Shown here: positions 22,601 to 32,636 of the stretch, piece after piece
How positions within the stretch are numbered: position 1 is the stretch's first letter
How the letters are laid out: every line of letters begins with the position of its first letter
DNA from: Sarcocystis neurona
Taxonomy: Eukaryota > Apicomplexa > Conoidasida > Eucoccidiorida > Sarcocystidae
Direction: 5' to 3'
Length of the DNA: 64,000 nucleotides
NCBI GenBank assembly: GCA_000727475.1
Contig: KL647288.1
Coordinates: forward strand, 5,600,306 to 5,664,305
Notes under the pieces: model-generated
What the model saw: the letters and a program-made list of their open reading frames with translations, nothing else
What the model was told of the DNA's origin: nothing
Databases searched by the model: none
Position numbers and translations under genes: made by a program

Positions 22601-25600
22601 GGGGGCCGTGGCTGCTGCTGCTGCTGCTCAGCTCGATAAGAGAAAGCAGCCGAGGCAGCGCAGCGTACTCCAACGGGTGCAGCAGCGGGTGCAGCGGCAG
22701 CTCGCAGCAGCACGGCAGCAGCTGCAGCGAGGCAAAAAAGGCAGCACACCGCAGCAGCGTCTGCCGCAAAATTATCTGCGGAAGGCTTATGCTCGGTCGT
22801 AATGCTTCTTCTTCGGCTGCTGCTGCTGCTTCTTCTTCGGCTGCTGCTGCGGCTGCTACCTTTGCAGCAGCGGATGCTGCTTCTTCATCTGCTGCTTGTC
22901 CAGTTGCTGCTGCTTTTTCAATTACTGGTGCTTCTCCATTTGCTGCTGTTTCTGCTTCTTCTATTTCTGCTGTCGTTCGTTCAGTTGCTGCCGCTTCATC
23001 TTCTGCACCTTTTTCACGTGCTGTCCCTGCAGCTGGTTCTTCTGCTTCTTCTTTTGCTGCTGCTTTTTGAGCTGCTGCTGCTGCTGTTGCATCGCCACTT
23101 TCTGTGGCGGCTGTTCTACTTGCTGCTGGTAATATTTCCTCGCTCACTGCTGCTGCTGCTGCCCCTGCTGTTTCCCCTGCCGCTGCTTCTTCTTCCGCTC
23201 CTGCTGCTCTTTCAGCTGCTGAAGCAGCACCTGCGCGTTCAGCTGCTTTATGAGCGGCACTCGCGGCAGCCCCACCACCTGCTAGTATTAACAGGTTACC
23301 TGCTGCAGTGTCTGCCGCTGTTCGTAACGGTTCTTTCCACCTTTCGCATAGTCCTGCTGCATGCGCAACTGCTGCTGCTTCCGCCTCTGCTGTTGCTGCT
23401 GTTGTCCCTGGCGTTGTCGCTGCAGCTGCAAGTGCTTGTCCTGCTGCTGCTGTTGCTGCTGCTGCAGCGCGTCGTCTAGTTTCTTCAGCTTCAGCAGAGG
23501 CGTACAACCCACAGGAAACACATGCGGTGCCACCCTTTGCTGCTGCTTCTTCCCTATTCTCTGCTGCTGCTTGTTTCTTCTTCTCCGCTGCTGCTTCTCT
23601 GCCGCTGCTGCTGTTACGTCTGCGTCCCACATGACAACCGTCCGTTCCTCCTTGTGTACGGGCTATCTTCCCCCCACACCTGCTGACGCTCTGCGGCATT
23701 TCGCCACTGTAGCTGTCTTGCCAGCACCCGGACGTGCTGCTGCTGCTGCCGCCTTTTGCCTCGCTCTCTGCCGCCTTGGTGCTGCTGTTGCCGATGCTGC
23801 TGCTCCTTCTTGCGACGCCATGGATCCCGCTGCTGCTGCCGTCGCTGCGCTGCTCTCTGCGGCTGTATCTACCGCTGTTGCTGCTGCTGATCCTGCGACG
23901 CTCTCGGCAGCTCCTTACCAACCTATCTCTGCGGCTTCCTTTCCTGCTGCCCCTTCTCACTTCCTCCGCTCTCCTGCTCTGTCTTCTCCTCCTTCTGCTG
24001 CTGCAGGTGCTGCTTCTTCTGCTGCGGCAGGCAAACCCGTTGCTGCTGGTGTTCCATCTGCTGCTGCAGTTCTTACTGCTGCTGCTGTAACGATCCTCGC
24101 TGCAGCAGGACCGGGAGCGCATCGTCGCATGCCTGCTGCTGCCAGCAGCAGCAGCAGGAGCAAGCCAGGAAGAGCAAGAGAAAGCAGCACAGCAGCAGCG
24201 CGACTCAGCAGAAGCAGAAGAATTTGAATAAACTCTTCTTTCTCGCCTGTTCCTTCTGCTGGACCATTTACTTTCTTCCCTCTCCGCGCTGCTGGTGCTG
24301 TCGCTGCTGTGGGATTCTCTCCGGTCCCTGCCGCTTCCCTTCTTCCTACTCCCTTTGTACCCCGCACAGCAGCAGCTCTCTTTCCCTTCTCTTCCTTCTT
24401 CTCCTTGTCCTTCACCACCGCTGCTGCTGCTGTTGCTCTCTCCTCTTTCAGTGCTGCTATTGTCTCCCCCACCTCTTCTTCTTTCATTGCTGCCGCTGTT
24501 GCGTCTGAGAATCCTGTGGCAGCTCGAGCGGCTCCTTGGCGGTGGGCTGCTGGCCGCTCTCCAGCAGCTGCTGCTGTTGCTGCTGCGGCGCTTCTCTTTT
24601 ACACTGCCGCTGCCCAAGCTGTTGCTGCTGGCAAAAAGTCCGCACCTGCTGCTGCACTGTCTCCTTCCTCTTTTGGTTGCCTCACGGGGTTCGCCGCGTT
24701 GCCGCAACCGTCTCTCTGTGCTGCTGCTGCTGCTCCTGCTGCTACTTCTGCTTGTAAGGCTACCGTTGTTCCTGCTGCTGCTGCTTCTGTTTGAGATTCT
24801 GCGTCTCCTTCTGCAGCGGCTCCGATACCTGCTGCTTCTGCTGCAGCATCTGCAGCAGCATGGATCAGACCACCGCTGCAGCAGCGCCGCATCACCAGCC
24901 CCACAACAATTTTTGTTGCTGCACTGCTGTCTGTGCTGCCACCTGCGCTGCTGGAGCGTCTTCCCGACTGCCTCTCGTGCTGGTGCTGCCGGTGCTGCTG
25001 CTGCTGTCGGTACTGCCGTTGCTGCTGCTGCCGGTGCGCCTGCTGGTGCTGCTGCCGCCGGTGCACCTGCTGATGCTGCTGCCGCCGGTGCACCTGCTGA
25101 TGCTGCTGCCGCCGGTGCACCTGCTGATGCTGCTGCCGCCGGTGCACCTGNNNNNNNNNNNNNNNNNNNNNNNNNNNNNNNNNNNNNNNNNNNNNNNNNN
25201 NNNNNNNNNNNNNNNNNNNNNNNNNNNNNNNNNNNNNNNNNNNNNNNNNNNNNNNNNNNNNNNNNNNNNNNNNNNNNNNNNNNNNNNNNNNNNNNNNNNN
25301 NNNNNNNNNNNNNNNNNNNNNNNNNNNNNNNNNNNNNNNNNNNNNNNNNNNNNNNNNNNNNNNNNNNNNNNNNNNNNNNNNNNNNNNNNNNNNNNNNNNN
25401 NNNNNNNNNNNNNNNNNNNNNNNNNNNNNNNNNNNNNNNNNNNNNNNNNNNNNNNNNNNNNNNNNNNNNNNNNNNNNNNNNNNNNNNNNNNNNNNNNNNN
25501 NNNNNNNNNNNNNNNNNNNNNNNNNNNNNNNNNNNNNNNNNNNNNNNTGCTGATGCTGCTGCCGCCGGTGCACCTGCTGGTGCTGCTGCCGCCGGTGCAC

Positions 25601-26234
25601 CTGCTGGTGCTACAGCCGCCGGTGCGCCTGCTGGTGCTGCTGCCGCCGGTGCGTCTGCTGGTGCTGCTGCCGCCGGTGCGTCTGCTGGTGCTGCTGCCGG
25701 TGCGACTGCTGTCAGTGCTCGTGCTGCAGCTTCTGCGGAAAATGCGTGGCCTTGGGCGGCAGCAGCTGCTCCTGAGAGCGAAGCAGCTGTTGCACCGGTT
25801 TTAAGCGACATCTCTCTCTCGCTCTCCACACTCGTGTTGCTCCTGCTGCTGCTGTCCCAGGGCCGTCGCCGCTGCCTTTGCTGCTGCTCCAGCGCCGCTC
25901 TCACAGCTGTAGTTTGAACGGCAGCGGCAGGATGCAGGTGGCTCGGCGAATGTTGCTGCTGCCCCAGATGCTGCCGAGCGGCTCAGAAAGACGTGCTGCT
26001 GCAGTTGCTGGCGCGGTCGTCGCTGCGACGACGTGCTGCAGCAGTTGCTGCTGCTGCGGTGACCGCAGTGCTGTGGCTGCTGCTGCTGCTGCGACAACGT
26101 GCTGCTGCAGGTGAAGAAGTGCTCCTGGCACGGTCGCTGCAGCCCAGAATCTGCTGCTGCTGCTCTGTGTCTAGCTCCCTTGCTGCTCGCCTCTCGTACA
26201 CCCGCTCGCGCCTCAGCGCACGTGCTGTGCGCAT
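16506..26234 (-). CDS. API5: API5 / AAC-11-like HEAT-repeat protein (multi-exon)
   Basis: API5 is a nuclear HEAT-repeat scaffold linked to cell-survival and transcription complexes in other eukaryotes. On the - strand, blocks resembling API5 occur in the family's order. They are an N-terminal ERVYERRAARELD from an ATG at 26234, NIRRATCILPLPF (like the IRRQAIKELPQF helix), GVHRQRCVKWVRQHL, YREIIEEHRSLFGSSF, LLLLSPPFARG (like LALPFFARG), RILPALL, QELLRICEVTSYAAS, and a final IQLAKLIEQRAALAAAL ending at a stop. Several blocks have GT..AG borders with matching phases. Between them lie Ala, Gln, Ser and acidic low-complexity insertions. Some conserved API5 segments were not located, and each block is short. 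The 27-bp repeat and a gap lie in the first large intron. Alternative: another HEAT-repeat protein. Confidence 0.55.
17010..17057 (-). CDS. API5: API5-like: exon with QELLRICEVTSYAAS
   Basis: The acceptor cccttcgctgctgctgcag precedes 17057. The frame begins QELLRICEVTSYAASCLP, matching the API5 helix of the form L-(D/E)-(V/L)-L-K-x-L-A-x-(M/I)-S. The donor is not resolved; the frame then dissolves into Ala-rich sequence. Confidence 0.45.
17916..17987 (-). CDS. API5: API5-like: 24-codon exon
   Basis: The acceptor gccagctgcag precedes 17987 and a GTAGAC donor follows 17916. The exon is exactly 24 codons, phase 0 at both ends, reading KLWPLRLLMFHSLELLLRIL then PALL. It fits the API5 segment of the form F..YF...VLPNL. 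The + strand is also open here with plausible composition, which lowers confidence. Confidence 0.45.
18430..19960. repeat. CTG-rich tracts within the API5-like gene
   Basis: Dense CTG/CTT triplets on + (CAG on -), including a run of six 18-base CTGCTGCCACTGCTTCTG-like units at 19851-19945. They read as Gln/Lys-rich or Ala-rich sequence on the - strand, compatible with low-complexity inserts in exons. Confidence 0.6.
18807..19276 (-). CDS. API5: API5-like: exon with REIIEE and PPFARG blocks
   Basis: The acceptor cttccctgctgcag precedes 19276 and a GTACAC donor follows 18807. Two leading bases then 156 codons end in phase 0. The exon begins LLPGRVYREIIEEHRSLFGS. It passes an acidic Glu/Asp-Gly insertion and resumes with EAMQKIFNMLVPIPREPQLH and SVAELLLLSPPFARG. 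In API5 proteins the same order is seen: an E-E-L-I helix, then a segment ending L-A-L-P-F-F-A-R-G. Low-complexity insertions between conserved helices are common in this organism's proteins. Confidence 0.5.
21321..21424 (-). CDS. API5: API5-like: exon with VHRQRCVKWV block
   Basis: On the - strand, ctgctgcggctgggctgccag precedes 21424 and ATG|GTTGAC follows 21321. After two bases the exon reads QLTCGAIVNLFDDGSGVHRQ then RCVKWVRQHLHEEM. It resembles the API5 helix pair of the form LFSQIL..D.VRERAIKFL. This is the most sequence-complex island between 20 and 24 kb. The acceptor follows a CTG tract on the sense strand. Confidence 0.55.
23300..23632 (-). CDS. Candidate Gln-rich exon within the API5-like locus
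   Basis: A - strand frame reads MWDADVTAAAAEKQQRRRRN, then PVGCTPLLKLKKLDDALQQQ and RMQQDYAKGGKNRYEQRQTL. It ends in phase 0 at a CAG|GTAACC donor after 23300. CAG polarity on the - strand fits an exon there. It has no recognisable API5 similarity, so it may be a lineage-specific insertion or a different transcript. Confidence 0.3.
25027..25725. repeat. 27-bp minisatellite spanning assembly gap 1
   Basis: The unit GGTGCACCTGCTGATGCTGC plus TGCCGCC (27 bases) is repeated nearly perfectly on both sides of the gap. To the right it drifts to CTGGTG and GGTGCG variants. Either strand reads it as a nine-residue Ala/Pro/Gly repeat. The two flanks are in register, so the gap is most likely more copies of the same unit. 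Confidence 0.9.
25151..25547. other. Assembly gap (397 N)
   Basis: A run of 397 undetermined bases lies inside the 27-bp minisatellite. True length is unknown; frames drawn across it are not evidence of coding. Confidence 0.98.
25905..25995 (-). CDS. API5: API5-like: exon with IRR helix
   Basis: On the - strand an acceptor (gcaactgcagcag) precedes 25995 and a good GTGAGA donor follows 25905. The exon reads RLSEPLGSIWGSSNIRRATC then ILPLPFKLQ. The I-R-R-x-A-x-x-x-L-P-x-F pattern matches the second HEAT helix of API5 proteins. The exon starts with two bases completing a codon and ends with two extra bases. Confidence 0.45.
26130..26234 (-). CDS. API5: API5-like: candidate first exon
   Basis: An ATG on the - strand at 26234 opens MRTARALRRERVYERRAARE, then LDTEQQQQILGCSDRA. 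The R-x-Y-E start of a helix resembles the N-terminus of plant API5 (ERLYEFSERL). A second, out-of-frame ATG lies four bases upstream. The donor was not identified with confidence, so the 26130 end is approximate. Confidence 0.4.
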
Positions 26235-28540
26235 GCATCGCAGCGCAGTGCAGCTCTCCCCTCACTTCCGCCGAAGAAATGCGTCCTCCTCTCTCTCTTC
26301 GTCTCTGCCTCTTCCTCGCTTTCTCTCTGTGTGTCATTCTTTACCTTTGCTGAGCGAGAGCATCTGCCCTTGTTTCTCATAACCTACACATGCACATATG
26401 TACAGATATGGTCTACATGTATCTGCAGCGCAGTATCTCCTCCACATATGTCTCTATATGGATATATGTATTTGGTTGCATGCGCCTTGCGTGCGGAGAG
26501 AATGGCGACAACCAGCCGGAAGTCCAAGAAGGAGCACGCCTCTAGACACACGCACACCCATTTTTATCCGTGCTTTCCTATCCACACACGTATGTACACA
26601 CATCTACGGAGTAGTGACCCAACCTACCTACCCATATCCACATATATACACAATACATATATCGAGACCCTTCCACTAGCAGGAACACATATATACGAAC
26701 CGGTGCCGGGTACACTGGCGAAGCGGGGAATCTCTCATATCTCTGTCTACCCATATAACCACACGTGTGTAAAAGGAGAGAGAAGGAGACGGCAGCAAAA
26801 CTAGCTACACACATGCATGCAGAGAGAGATACACAGCAGAGAGCGGAAGAAAAAAACTCTACATCCACACACGCACATGCACAGATACACGTACACGTGA
26901 ATACCTGGAGAGACGGAGAGATACTTGCAGCGCGCCCACCATTCACGAATCCTCGTCACACATATATGTCAAGAGAAGAGCGGGGCCCATCTGTCGCTGT
27001 ATCGGCTGCGAACAGCAGGAGAAATGCAGGTGGAGGCCGCGAAAATCCGCCGGGAATCTCTGCAGAAGTCTCCTACAAGTTCCCCTCCACCACGCAGGAA
27101 GGCGTCTCCTCTCCCGTCCTCCTTTTTTGGGGCCTGCCGTGGATTCCCGTCGCGCGCTGTCTCGCTGCTGTCTCACGCGGTGTGCGTCTCCGTCCCACCC
27201 CCCTCTCGAGTGACGTGTACGTCCACATGCACGTCCAAACCCACGCATGCAGCCACCCGTTGCTGCAGTCTCCTCCGTCTCGCCGTCTCCCCATACGTCT
27301 CGTAGGGTGCTTCAGCGCTTTTATTTCGTGTCCACACGGCCGCAGCAGCAACTCTCCCTACACCCCTCCTCTACACACATACGTGTGTGCATGAATCTGC
27401 ATATATATATATGCATCACGTGGACACTATAGATGCATGGCTGCATGCATGTATGTGTGTTCAAACATAATACACATGTACAGCACATATGTGTAGAGAG
27501 AGATAGACATACAAGTTCTTCGAGACCCGCCCTCATAAAGAAGTACCCCGTTGATATATCGTTATGGGGACCCCCAAGAGAGAAGGACACGCGGCTTTAC
27601 ACACATATAAACAGCTACATATATATGCATGTACAGATGCATGCATGCAGACATATACACATATATGTACTATATAGACATACATATTCTCCCACATATA
27701 GACCACACACACTAGTATACACAGGCATGCACACACTCTGTATGTGTACGAAGGAATTCGCATGCTCGTAGATATCCCCACATAAATAAGAAGAGAGATA
27801 CGCTTCTGCTGTGGAGAGCGCCAGCTGAGAAACTGAGAGGAAGAGAGAAGCAGCAGGTTTTCTGTGTGGGCTGACGGTGGGCCACTTGGAAGAGACACGT
27901 GGACAACCTTCCCTGATAAAAGAGGAACACTTCGTCTCCTCCCTTTTACTTCAAAAGTTTCTATGTGTGTGTGTCACGATATATATTTGAAGCCGCCAGT
28001 TGCAGCTCCGGCTGCGTCTCTTCCAGACCTGTCAGACGCTGGGCGTTTGCATCCACCCAACAGCAGTAGCGGCATAGTAGTTCGAACAGACATATCTACA
28101 CATATCTATATACACAAATCTATGCACATACATATATATATATATGTAAATCTGCAAATATCCACATATATACATATATGTATAGACACGTGTATACACT
28201 ATATACATAGACGTATACATAGTATACTTGTGCACACGTATATATGCATCTATATACACACAAGTGTATACATATACATATATATGTAAATCTGCGAATA
28301 TAAATGTATATATATGGGTGCACAAATAGATACGCGTATATACACTACATATATATACATATACAAACACACACACATATACACACACACACACACAAAT
28401 GTATACATAAATTAGAAATATATTCTCACGTAAATATACACTATATGTGTACACACACACACACACAGACGTGTGTGCACGTGTATACATACAGATAGAT
28501 ACGTATGTGCAGACATATACATATATATATATATATATAT
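26235..28540. other. AT-rich intergenic region upstream of the API5-like gene
   Basis: Mostly tata, catgta and cacac repeats. It has one denser island at 26940-27320, where both strands have mixed-composition frames (the + frame reads EMQVEAAKIRRESLQKSPTS) but no clear splice structure. The region would contain the API5-like promoter; no specific element was recognised. Confidence 0.5.
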
Positions 28541-28542
28541 AT

Positions 28543-28777
28543 GGATAAGGAAATCCGGGGCGGCGCACTGCGAGAAGAAACGTTTTGTTCTCTGACAGAG
28601 GGGGGGAAAAGAAGAGGAAGAATACACTTGACAAGGCTGTTGAACGCAGAAGAAAGCGAGAAGATGCGTGCTTCACAGGTGACAGCGAGGGGAAGCCAAG
28701 AGAAGGCAGAACACTCGTCTTTGAGGAGGACGCTGTGCGGCAAGGATCCCCGGCAGCAGCAGCAGCGGCGTGCTTGA
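28543..28777 (+). CDS. Candidate exon, unrecognised
   Basis: After a TA microsatellite a + frame reads GALREETFCSLTEGGKRRGR, then IHLTRLLNAEESEKMRASQV, and ends in Gln/Arg at a stop. Composition is charged and non-repetitive. The - strand frame over the same bases is hydrophobic and Ser-rich but also continuous, so strand is not certain. CAG polarity of the adjoining block (28750-29210) favours +. Confidence 0.3.
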
Positions 28778-29174
28778 GAGCGACAGCCGCAGTGGTAGCC
28801 GCAGGAGCGTGAACATCGCAGCGGGGCCGGTAACAGCAGCAAGAGCGAGACGCACTGGCAAGGGCAGAAGCAGGAGCAGCAGCTGTAGAGCTGTAGGACT
28901 CGCAAGAGCAGCAACAGTAGCAGCGATAGCAAGGGCAGCTGCAGCACCAGCAGCAGCATCGAGAACCCAGAAGCGTCACCACGAGACACCACGCGGCAGG
29001 AGCGCCTCTGGCAAGAGCAAGAAGAACCGCAACAGCAGGACCGACAGCAACGGCGAGAGCAATAGCTGGAGAGGCGGCAGCGACAGCCCCTGCAGCAGCA
29101 GCAGCGAGAGCAGCAGCAGCAGTACCAGGAGCAGCGAGAGCAGCAGCAGCGGCAGCACCAGGAACAGCGAAGTA

Positions 29175-29430
29175 GCAGCAGCCGTGGCAGCAACAGCCGC
29201 AGCGGCGACGTGGCAGGACAACTAGCCAGAGGAGTAGCAAGAGTTTACGAGTGTTACTACTACGCGTGGACGAGCTGCACAGTTTCTTCACGACTGCGGA
29301 AGAGGAAATAAGGACGTGCGCCAGAAAGTCCGCCAGCACAAAAGAGAAAGTGGGAAGCAAAGAAACAGGTCCGCGCGCACAGCCGCTACATGCGCGCGTG
29401 TGCAAGGAAAAAGAAACCGACGGCAATTAA
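29175..29430 (+). CDS. Candidate exon, unrecognised
   Basis: A + frame opens after a tag (a possible acceptor) at 29172-29174. It reads SKSLRVLLLRVDELHSFFTT, then AEEEIRTCARKSASTKEKVG, and stops at 29428-29430. It has no ATG, so it would be an internal or terminal exon; CAG|GTCCGC and AAA|GTGGGA inside it are possible donors. Another + frame across its start reads GQLARGVARVYECYYYAW. It could belong to an upstream exon of the COG2 transcript or to an unrelated gene. Confidence 0.3.
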
Positions 29431-29679
29431 CTGAAGCTGCGCTTCTCCTCGAATTCTTCTTTGCTTGGCTGTTCTTCTCCTCGATATTCTTCTTGCATTG
29501 TTGCTGGGAATATCAATGCTGCATGTGGAGTCTTTGTCGTCTTCGCCAGAGAACAGCAGCAGTAAAAAGGGCCTCCCTGCCGGCTCTTCCTCCCCCCACG
29601 TGCACAGCTACGTACTTGTACTCTGATACTGGTAGTACTTAGTAGTAGCTGTGCTTGCTTAATTACGCCGCTGTTGCTG

Positions 29680-29830
29680 CGGCCCGCCTTACTATCGCGG
29701 GCTCGTGCTGCTCAAGCTGCTGCTGCTGCTGCTGCTGCTCAGGTTGCTGCTGCTGGTGCTGCCGCTCACGTTGCTGCTGCTGCTGCTCATGCGGCTGCTG
29801 CTGCAGCTCATGCACAAGGTAGTGACGCTG
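29680..29830. repeat. CTG tract
   Basis: About 150 bases of CTG/CTC triplets on + (CAG on -). No independent coding evidence on either strand. By the polarity rule seen in the recognised genes this would be intronic or untranslated for a + transcript. Confidence 0.6.
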
Positions 29831-29899
29831 AGCGACGGTGGTACGCGCATACACGAGACTCGTCTTTGTCGTGGTCACTCTCCTGTGTTTGTGTGAGCA

Positions 29900-31500
29900 G
29901 CCCCTTACTTAGGACGCGCGTGCGCTTTTCAACGGAACTATCAAGAGGAGGCGCCGAGGAGGAGAAGAAAGAGAAAATCCCGTCAATGTGCGGGAACTAA
30001 TGGTATGATTCAGCCCCCCTCCGGTAATGCTACCCCGCGCGCGGTCGATGCGCCGCCGCAGGAGCGGCCGTGCAGGAAAACTTCGATGTAGGTGGCTTGA
30101 GACGGGGTGTGCGGCGGCAGAGGGGGACGAAGAGAGGGAGAAGAACGTTCTTTCTCTCGAGCAGCAGGGCTGAGCAAAATAGTGCGTGGAAGCGAACGTT
30201 GCTGGGGAAGTGTCAGCCAGTTTGACCGTGGACAGCCATCCCCTCGCCAGCCGCTTCGTTCGTGCGCACACACCGACACACGGGGAGGCGGCGAGCCAGA
30301 GAGGAAGAAAGAGAAAACGGGAAATTTAGGGAGAACGGCGAGAATTCCTCGACAAAGAGGCGCGACGACGACCTCGTCTGCGCAGCAGTCCGCCCAACGA
30401 CAGCATCTGTGCACACACCCCTCGCGAAAATCGAGTGACACTGGCATCGGCACTTCTGTCGCCGCAGGGAAGACAGGAAATTTTCTGCACACGGGACAGG
30501 AAGAAGGAGAAATATCGACAGAAGCGGACAAGTGTGGAACCACACACCAAAAGCCGCAGAACTACCGGCGCTTGCGCGCAGTGGCTGAGGGAGGAGGACC
30601 TCCGCGCGTGAACCGATGAGCGGGGAACAAGGTTGAACGAGGCGCAAAGAGACACAAGAACAATTCAACTCCGCAGGAAAAGGGACACTCCGACGGAGAA
30701 TTCGCGGCGCCGTTTGTTGAGAGATATTTCGCAGTCAGATCAGTCACGCGACCACAGGCCAAACGCGCGGCAAAGAAGACGGTGAAGATGATGATGAGAA
30801 AAGAGAGATGCAGGCGAGTGCGACGAACGGTCCGAAGTTCACTGACATGGGCCGTGGTGGAAAAACTTCGATGTTCCGACGGGTGAAGATCCACACGCCA
30901 ATTTCGACTTTTCAGCAGAAGGATTTCACTCCTCGCGAGGCAACTCGAACTTTCCTCCTCTCCACGGCAAAGAGGAAAACACGACAAAGAAAAAGAAGAG
31001 CCGCGCAAGCGTGTGAAGCCGGAGAGGCAGTCAGGGGACTTCTCCTCTTGACTGTGCGGGAGAGAAAATCCATTCTCTACATAGGAGCACCAGCGTCCCT
31101 CCTTTTCCCCGGCTTTTCCGTCAAGTTTCCTTTCTTCTCTCCTAGGTATGGGTGCTTGACTTTATTCTCTCCCTCGCACCGCACACCAGAAGCCCCGGTG
31201 TAAGAAAAAGACGAAATGCCGGGAAAAAAGTGAAATTTTCGTGGAACGAACTCTTCCACGGAAGAAACGTCTTTCATCCTTTGACAAGAGCCAATATCTT
31301 TCTCTTGAGTCTCCCTGCTCCGAGCAGCCCCCCGGGCCTAAGAGGGGTCTACGTAGCGAGAGGAGAATTTTCACTGCAAATCTTCGCGCCACTCAAGAAA
31401 AGAGAAAAGTTGAGGTAGAAAATTCTCTCTTTCTCCGTCCTACAGACACTCACCAACCGCACACTTTTCTTCATCACTCCCCCAAGACGCAGTATTACCT
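29900..31500. promoter_or_regulatory. Repeat-poor candidate promoter/UTR region
   Basis: This 1.6-kb stretch nearly lacks CAG, CTG, TA and CA repeats and is the largest such island in the window. It lies between the divergent API5-like (-) and COG2 (+) genes. It contains TGAGACG at 30098-30104, which fits the WGAGACG motif known from Toxoplasma promoters. Frames of 100-170 codons exist on both strands (for example 30107-30619 +) but have no recognisable domains. Role as promoter or 5' UTR is inferred from position and composition only. Confidence 0.3.
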
Positions 31501-32259
31501 TCTCTGCAGGACACGCATATATACATATGTATACTCACACACGTAGCAAACTTTGTTGCTGTGGCTGTATGTACGTGCGTACAAAACAGTCTGTGTGCGC
31601 ATGTGGCTCTACGTAACTCCCGCGCTCCGCTCCTATTATACCCATATGCAGCAGTCGCGCCTGTCTACACATATGAAGAAATCACATCTATACATATGTG
31701 TGGCGACTTGCCTATACGTATGTCTATACATTTGTACGCACAGGACGCAGCGGAGACGCGTGTGAGAAGTGAGAAGTTGCTGCTGGAGCTGCGGCTGCAG
31801 GCGCACAAGGACGCACCCCGGGCGCGGCAACGGCAGCAACAGCAGCCGCGACAGCAGCTGCGGCAGCGGTTTCTTCAGGAACAGCAGCACACCGCGCGGC
31901 AGGAGCCGCGGCAGCAGCACAGAGAAAGTCTTACCAATATCCTCAGGAGGAATACAAAGGGAGGGGCAGCAGCAGGAGCAGGAGAAGGAAAAGAGCACAG
32001 GAATGGGAGCAGGGAGAGGACAAGGAGCAGCAGGCGCTTCTCTGTGGAGAGGAGGCACTACACGCTGTCGTGCTGCAGCACGGGGAGAATAAGAATTTCT
32101 GCAGAGGAAGAAGGACGGCCGAAAGGAAGGACTGCGTCTTCTCTCGTCGCCTACTCCTCTCATTTCTCCTCTTCCCCTGGGATTCCTCCTGCAACAGCAG
32201 CAACAACTTCCGCAGCACCAGCAGGCTCAACAGCAACAGCAGCCTCAACGACGACAGCA

Positions 32260-32395
32260 GGCCCAACAGCGGCAGCAGGCTCAACAGCAGCAGCACCCTC
32301 AACAGCGGCAGCGGGCTCAACAGCAGCAGCACCCTCAACAGCGGCAGCAGGCTCAACAGCAGCAGCAGACTCAACAGCGGCACCAGAAGGATGTG
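32260..32395. repeat. 36-bp CAG-type minisatellite
   Basis: Units of the form CAACAGCGGCAGCAGGCTCA plus ACAGCAGCAGCACCCT are repeated. On + they read as Gly-Ser-Thr-Ala-Ala-Ala-Pro-Ser-Thr or as Gln/Arg-rich sequence. The array lies just upstream of, or inside, the first recognised COG2 exon. Confidence 0.8.
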
Positions 32396-32493
32396 CAACT
32401 CTGGCATGGTCGCCAGCAGCAAACATGGCACCACCAGCAGCTCCGGTGGCTCCTCAAGCAGCAGCAGCAGGAGGAAGAAGAAATGGGCCACAG

Positions 32494-32636
32494 ATGACGG
32501 TTTCAGCTGCTGATAGAGCCGGGGGTTCCCCTGCAGCAGGAGCAGCAGCAGAAGCAGGGAAGAACGGCAGTGGACAGGAAGACCAGGGAAATGATCGGCT
32601 TCCGAATGCGCTGGCCTACGTTATGGAGACACGCAA
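32494..32636 (+). CDS. COG2: COG2 exon 1 (first recognised)
   Basis: The exon ends METRK at an AA|GTATGG donor with two leftover bases. These are completed by the A at 33615, giving AYVMETRKHMALTELHSFL. This is collinear and equal in length with the COG2 N-terminus (human HFVSDCRKRVQLEELRDDL). The ATG at 32494 is the nearest plausible start, but the frame is open further upstream through Ala/Ser/Thr repeats, and a start as far left as 31561 or an earlier exon (acceptor at about 31743) is possible. Confidence 0.75.

Noticed and set aside
25027..25725. CRISPR array
   Set aside because: Units are contiguous tandem repeats without unique spacers, and the genome is eukaryotic.
16506..25904. 3,132-codon continuous frame on - as a single-exon gene
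   Set aside because: It crosses 397 N and long repeat-only segments; conserved-looking islands are separated by splice borders, so a multi-exon reading fits better.
28040..28520. Tyr/Ile/His-rich small proteins in TA/CA blocks
   Set aside because: They are dinucleotide repeat translated in every frame; the same kind of frame appears in every TA block of the window.
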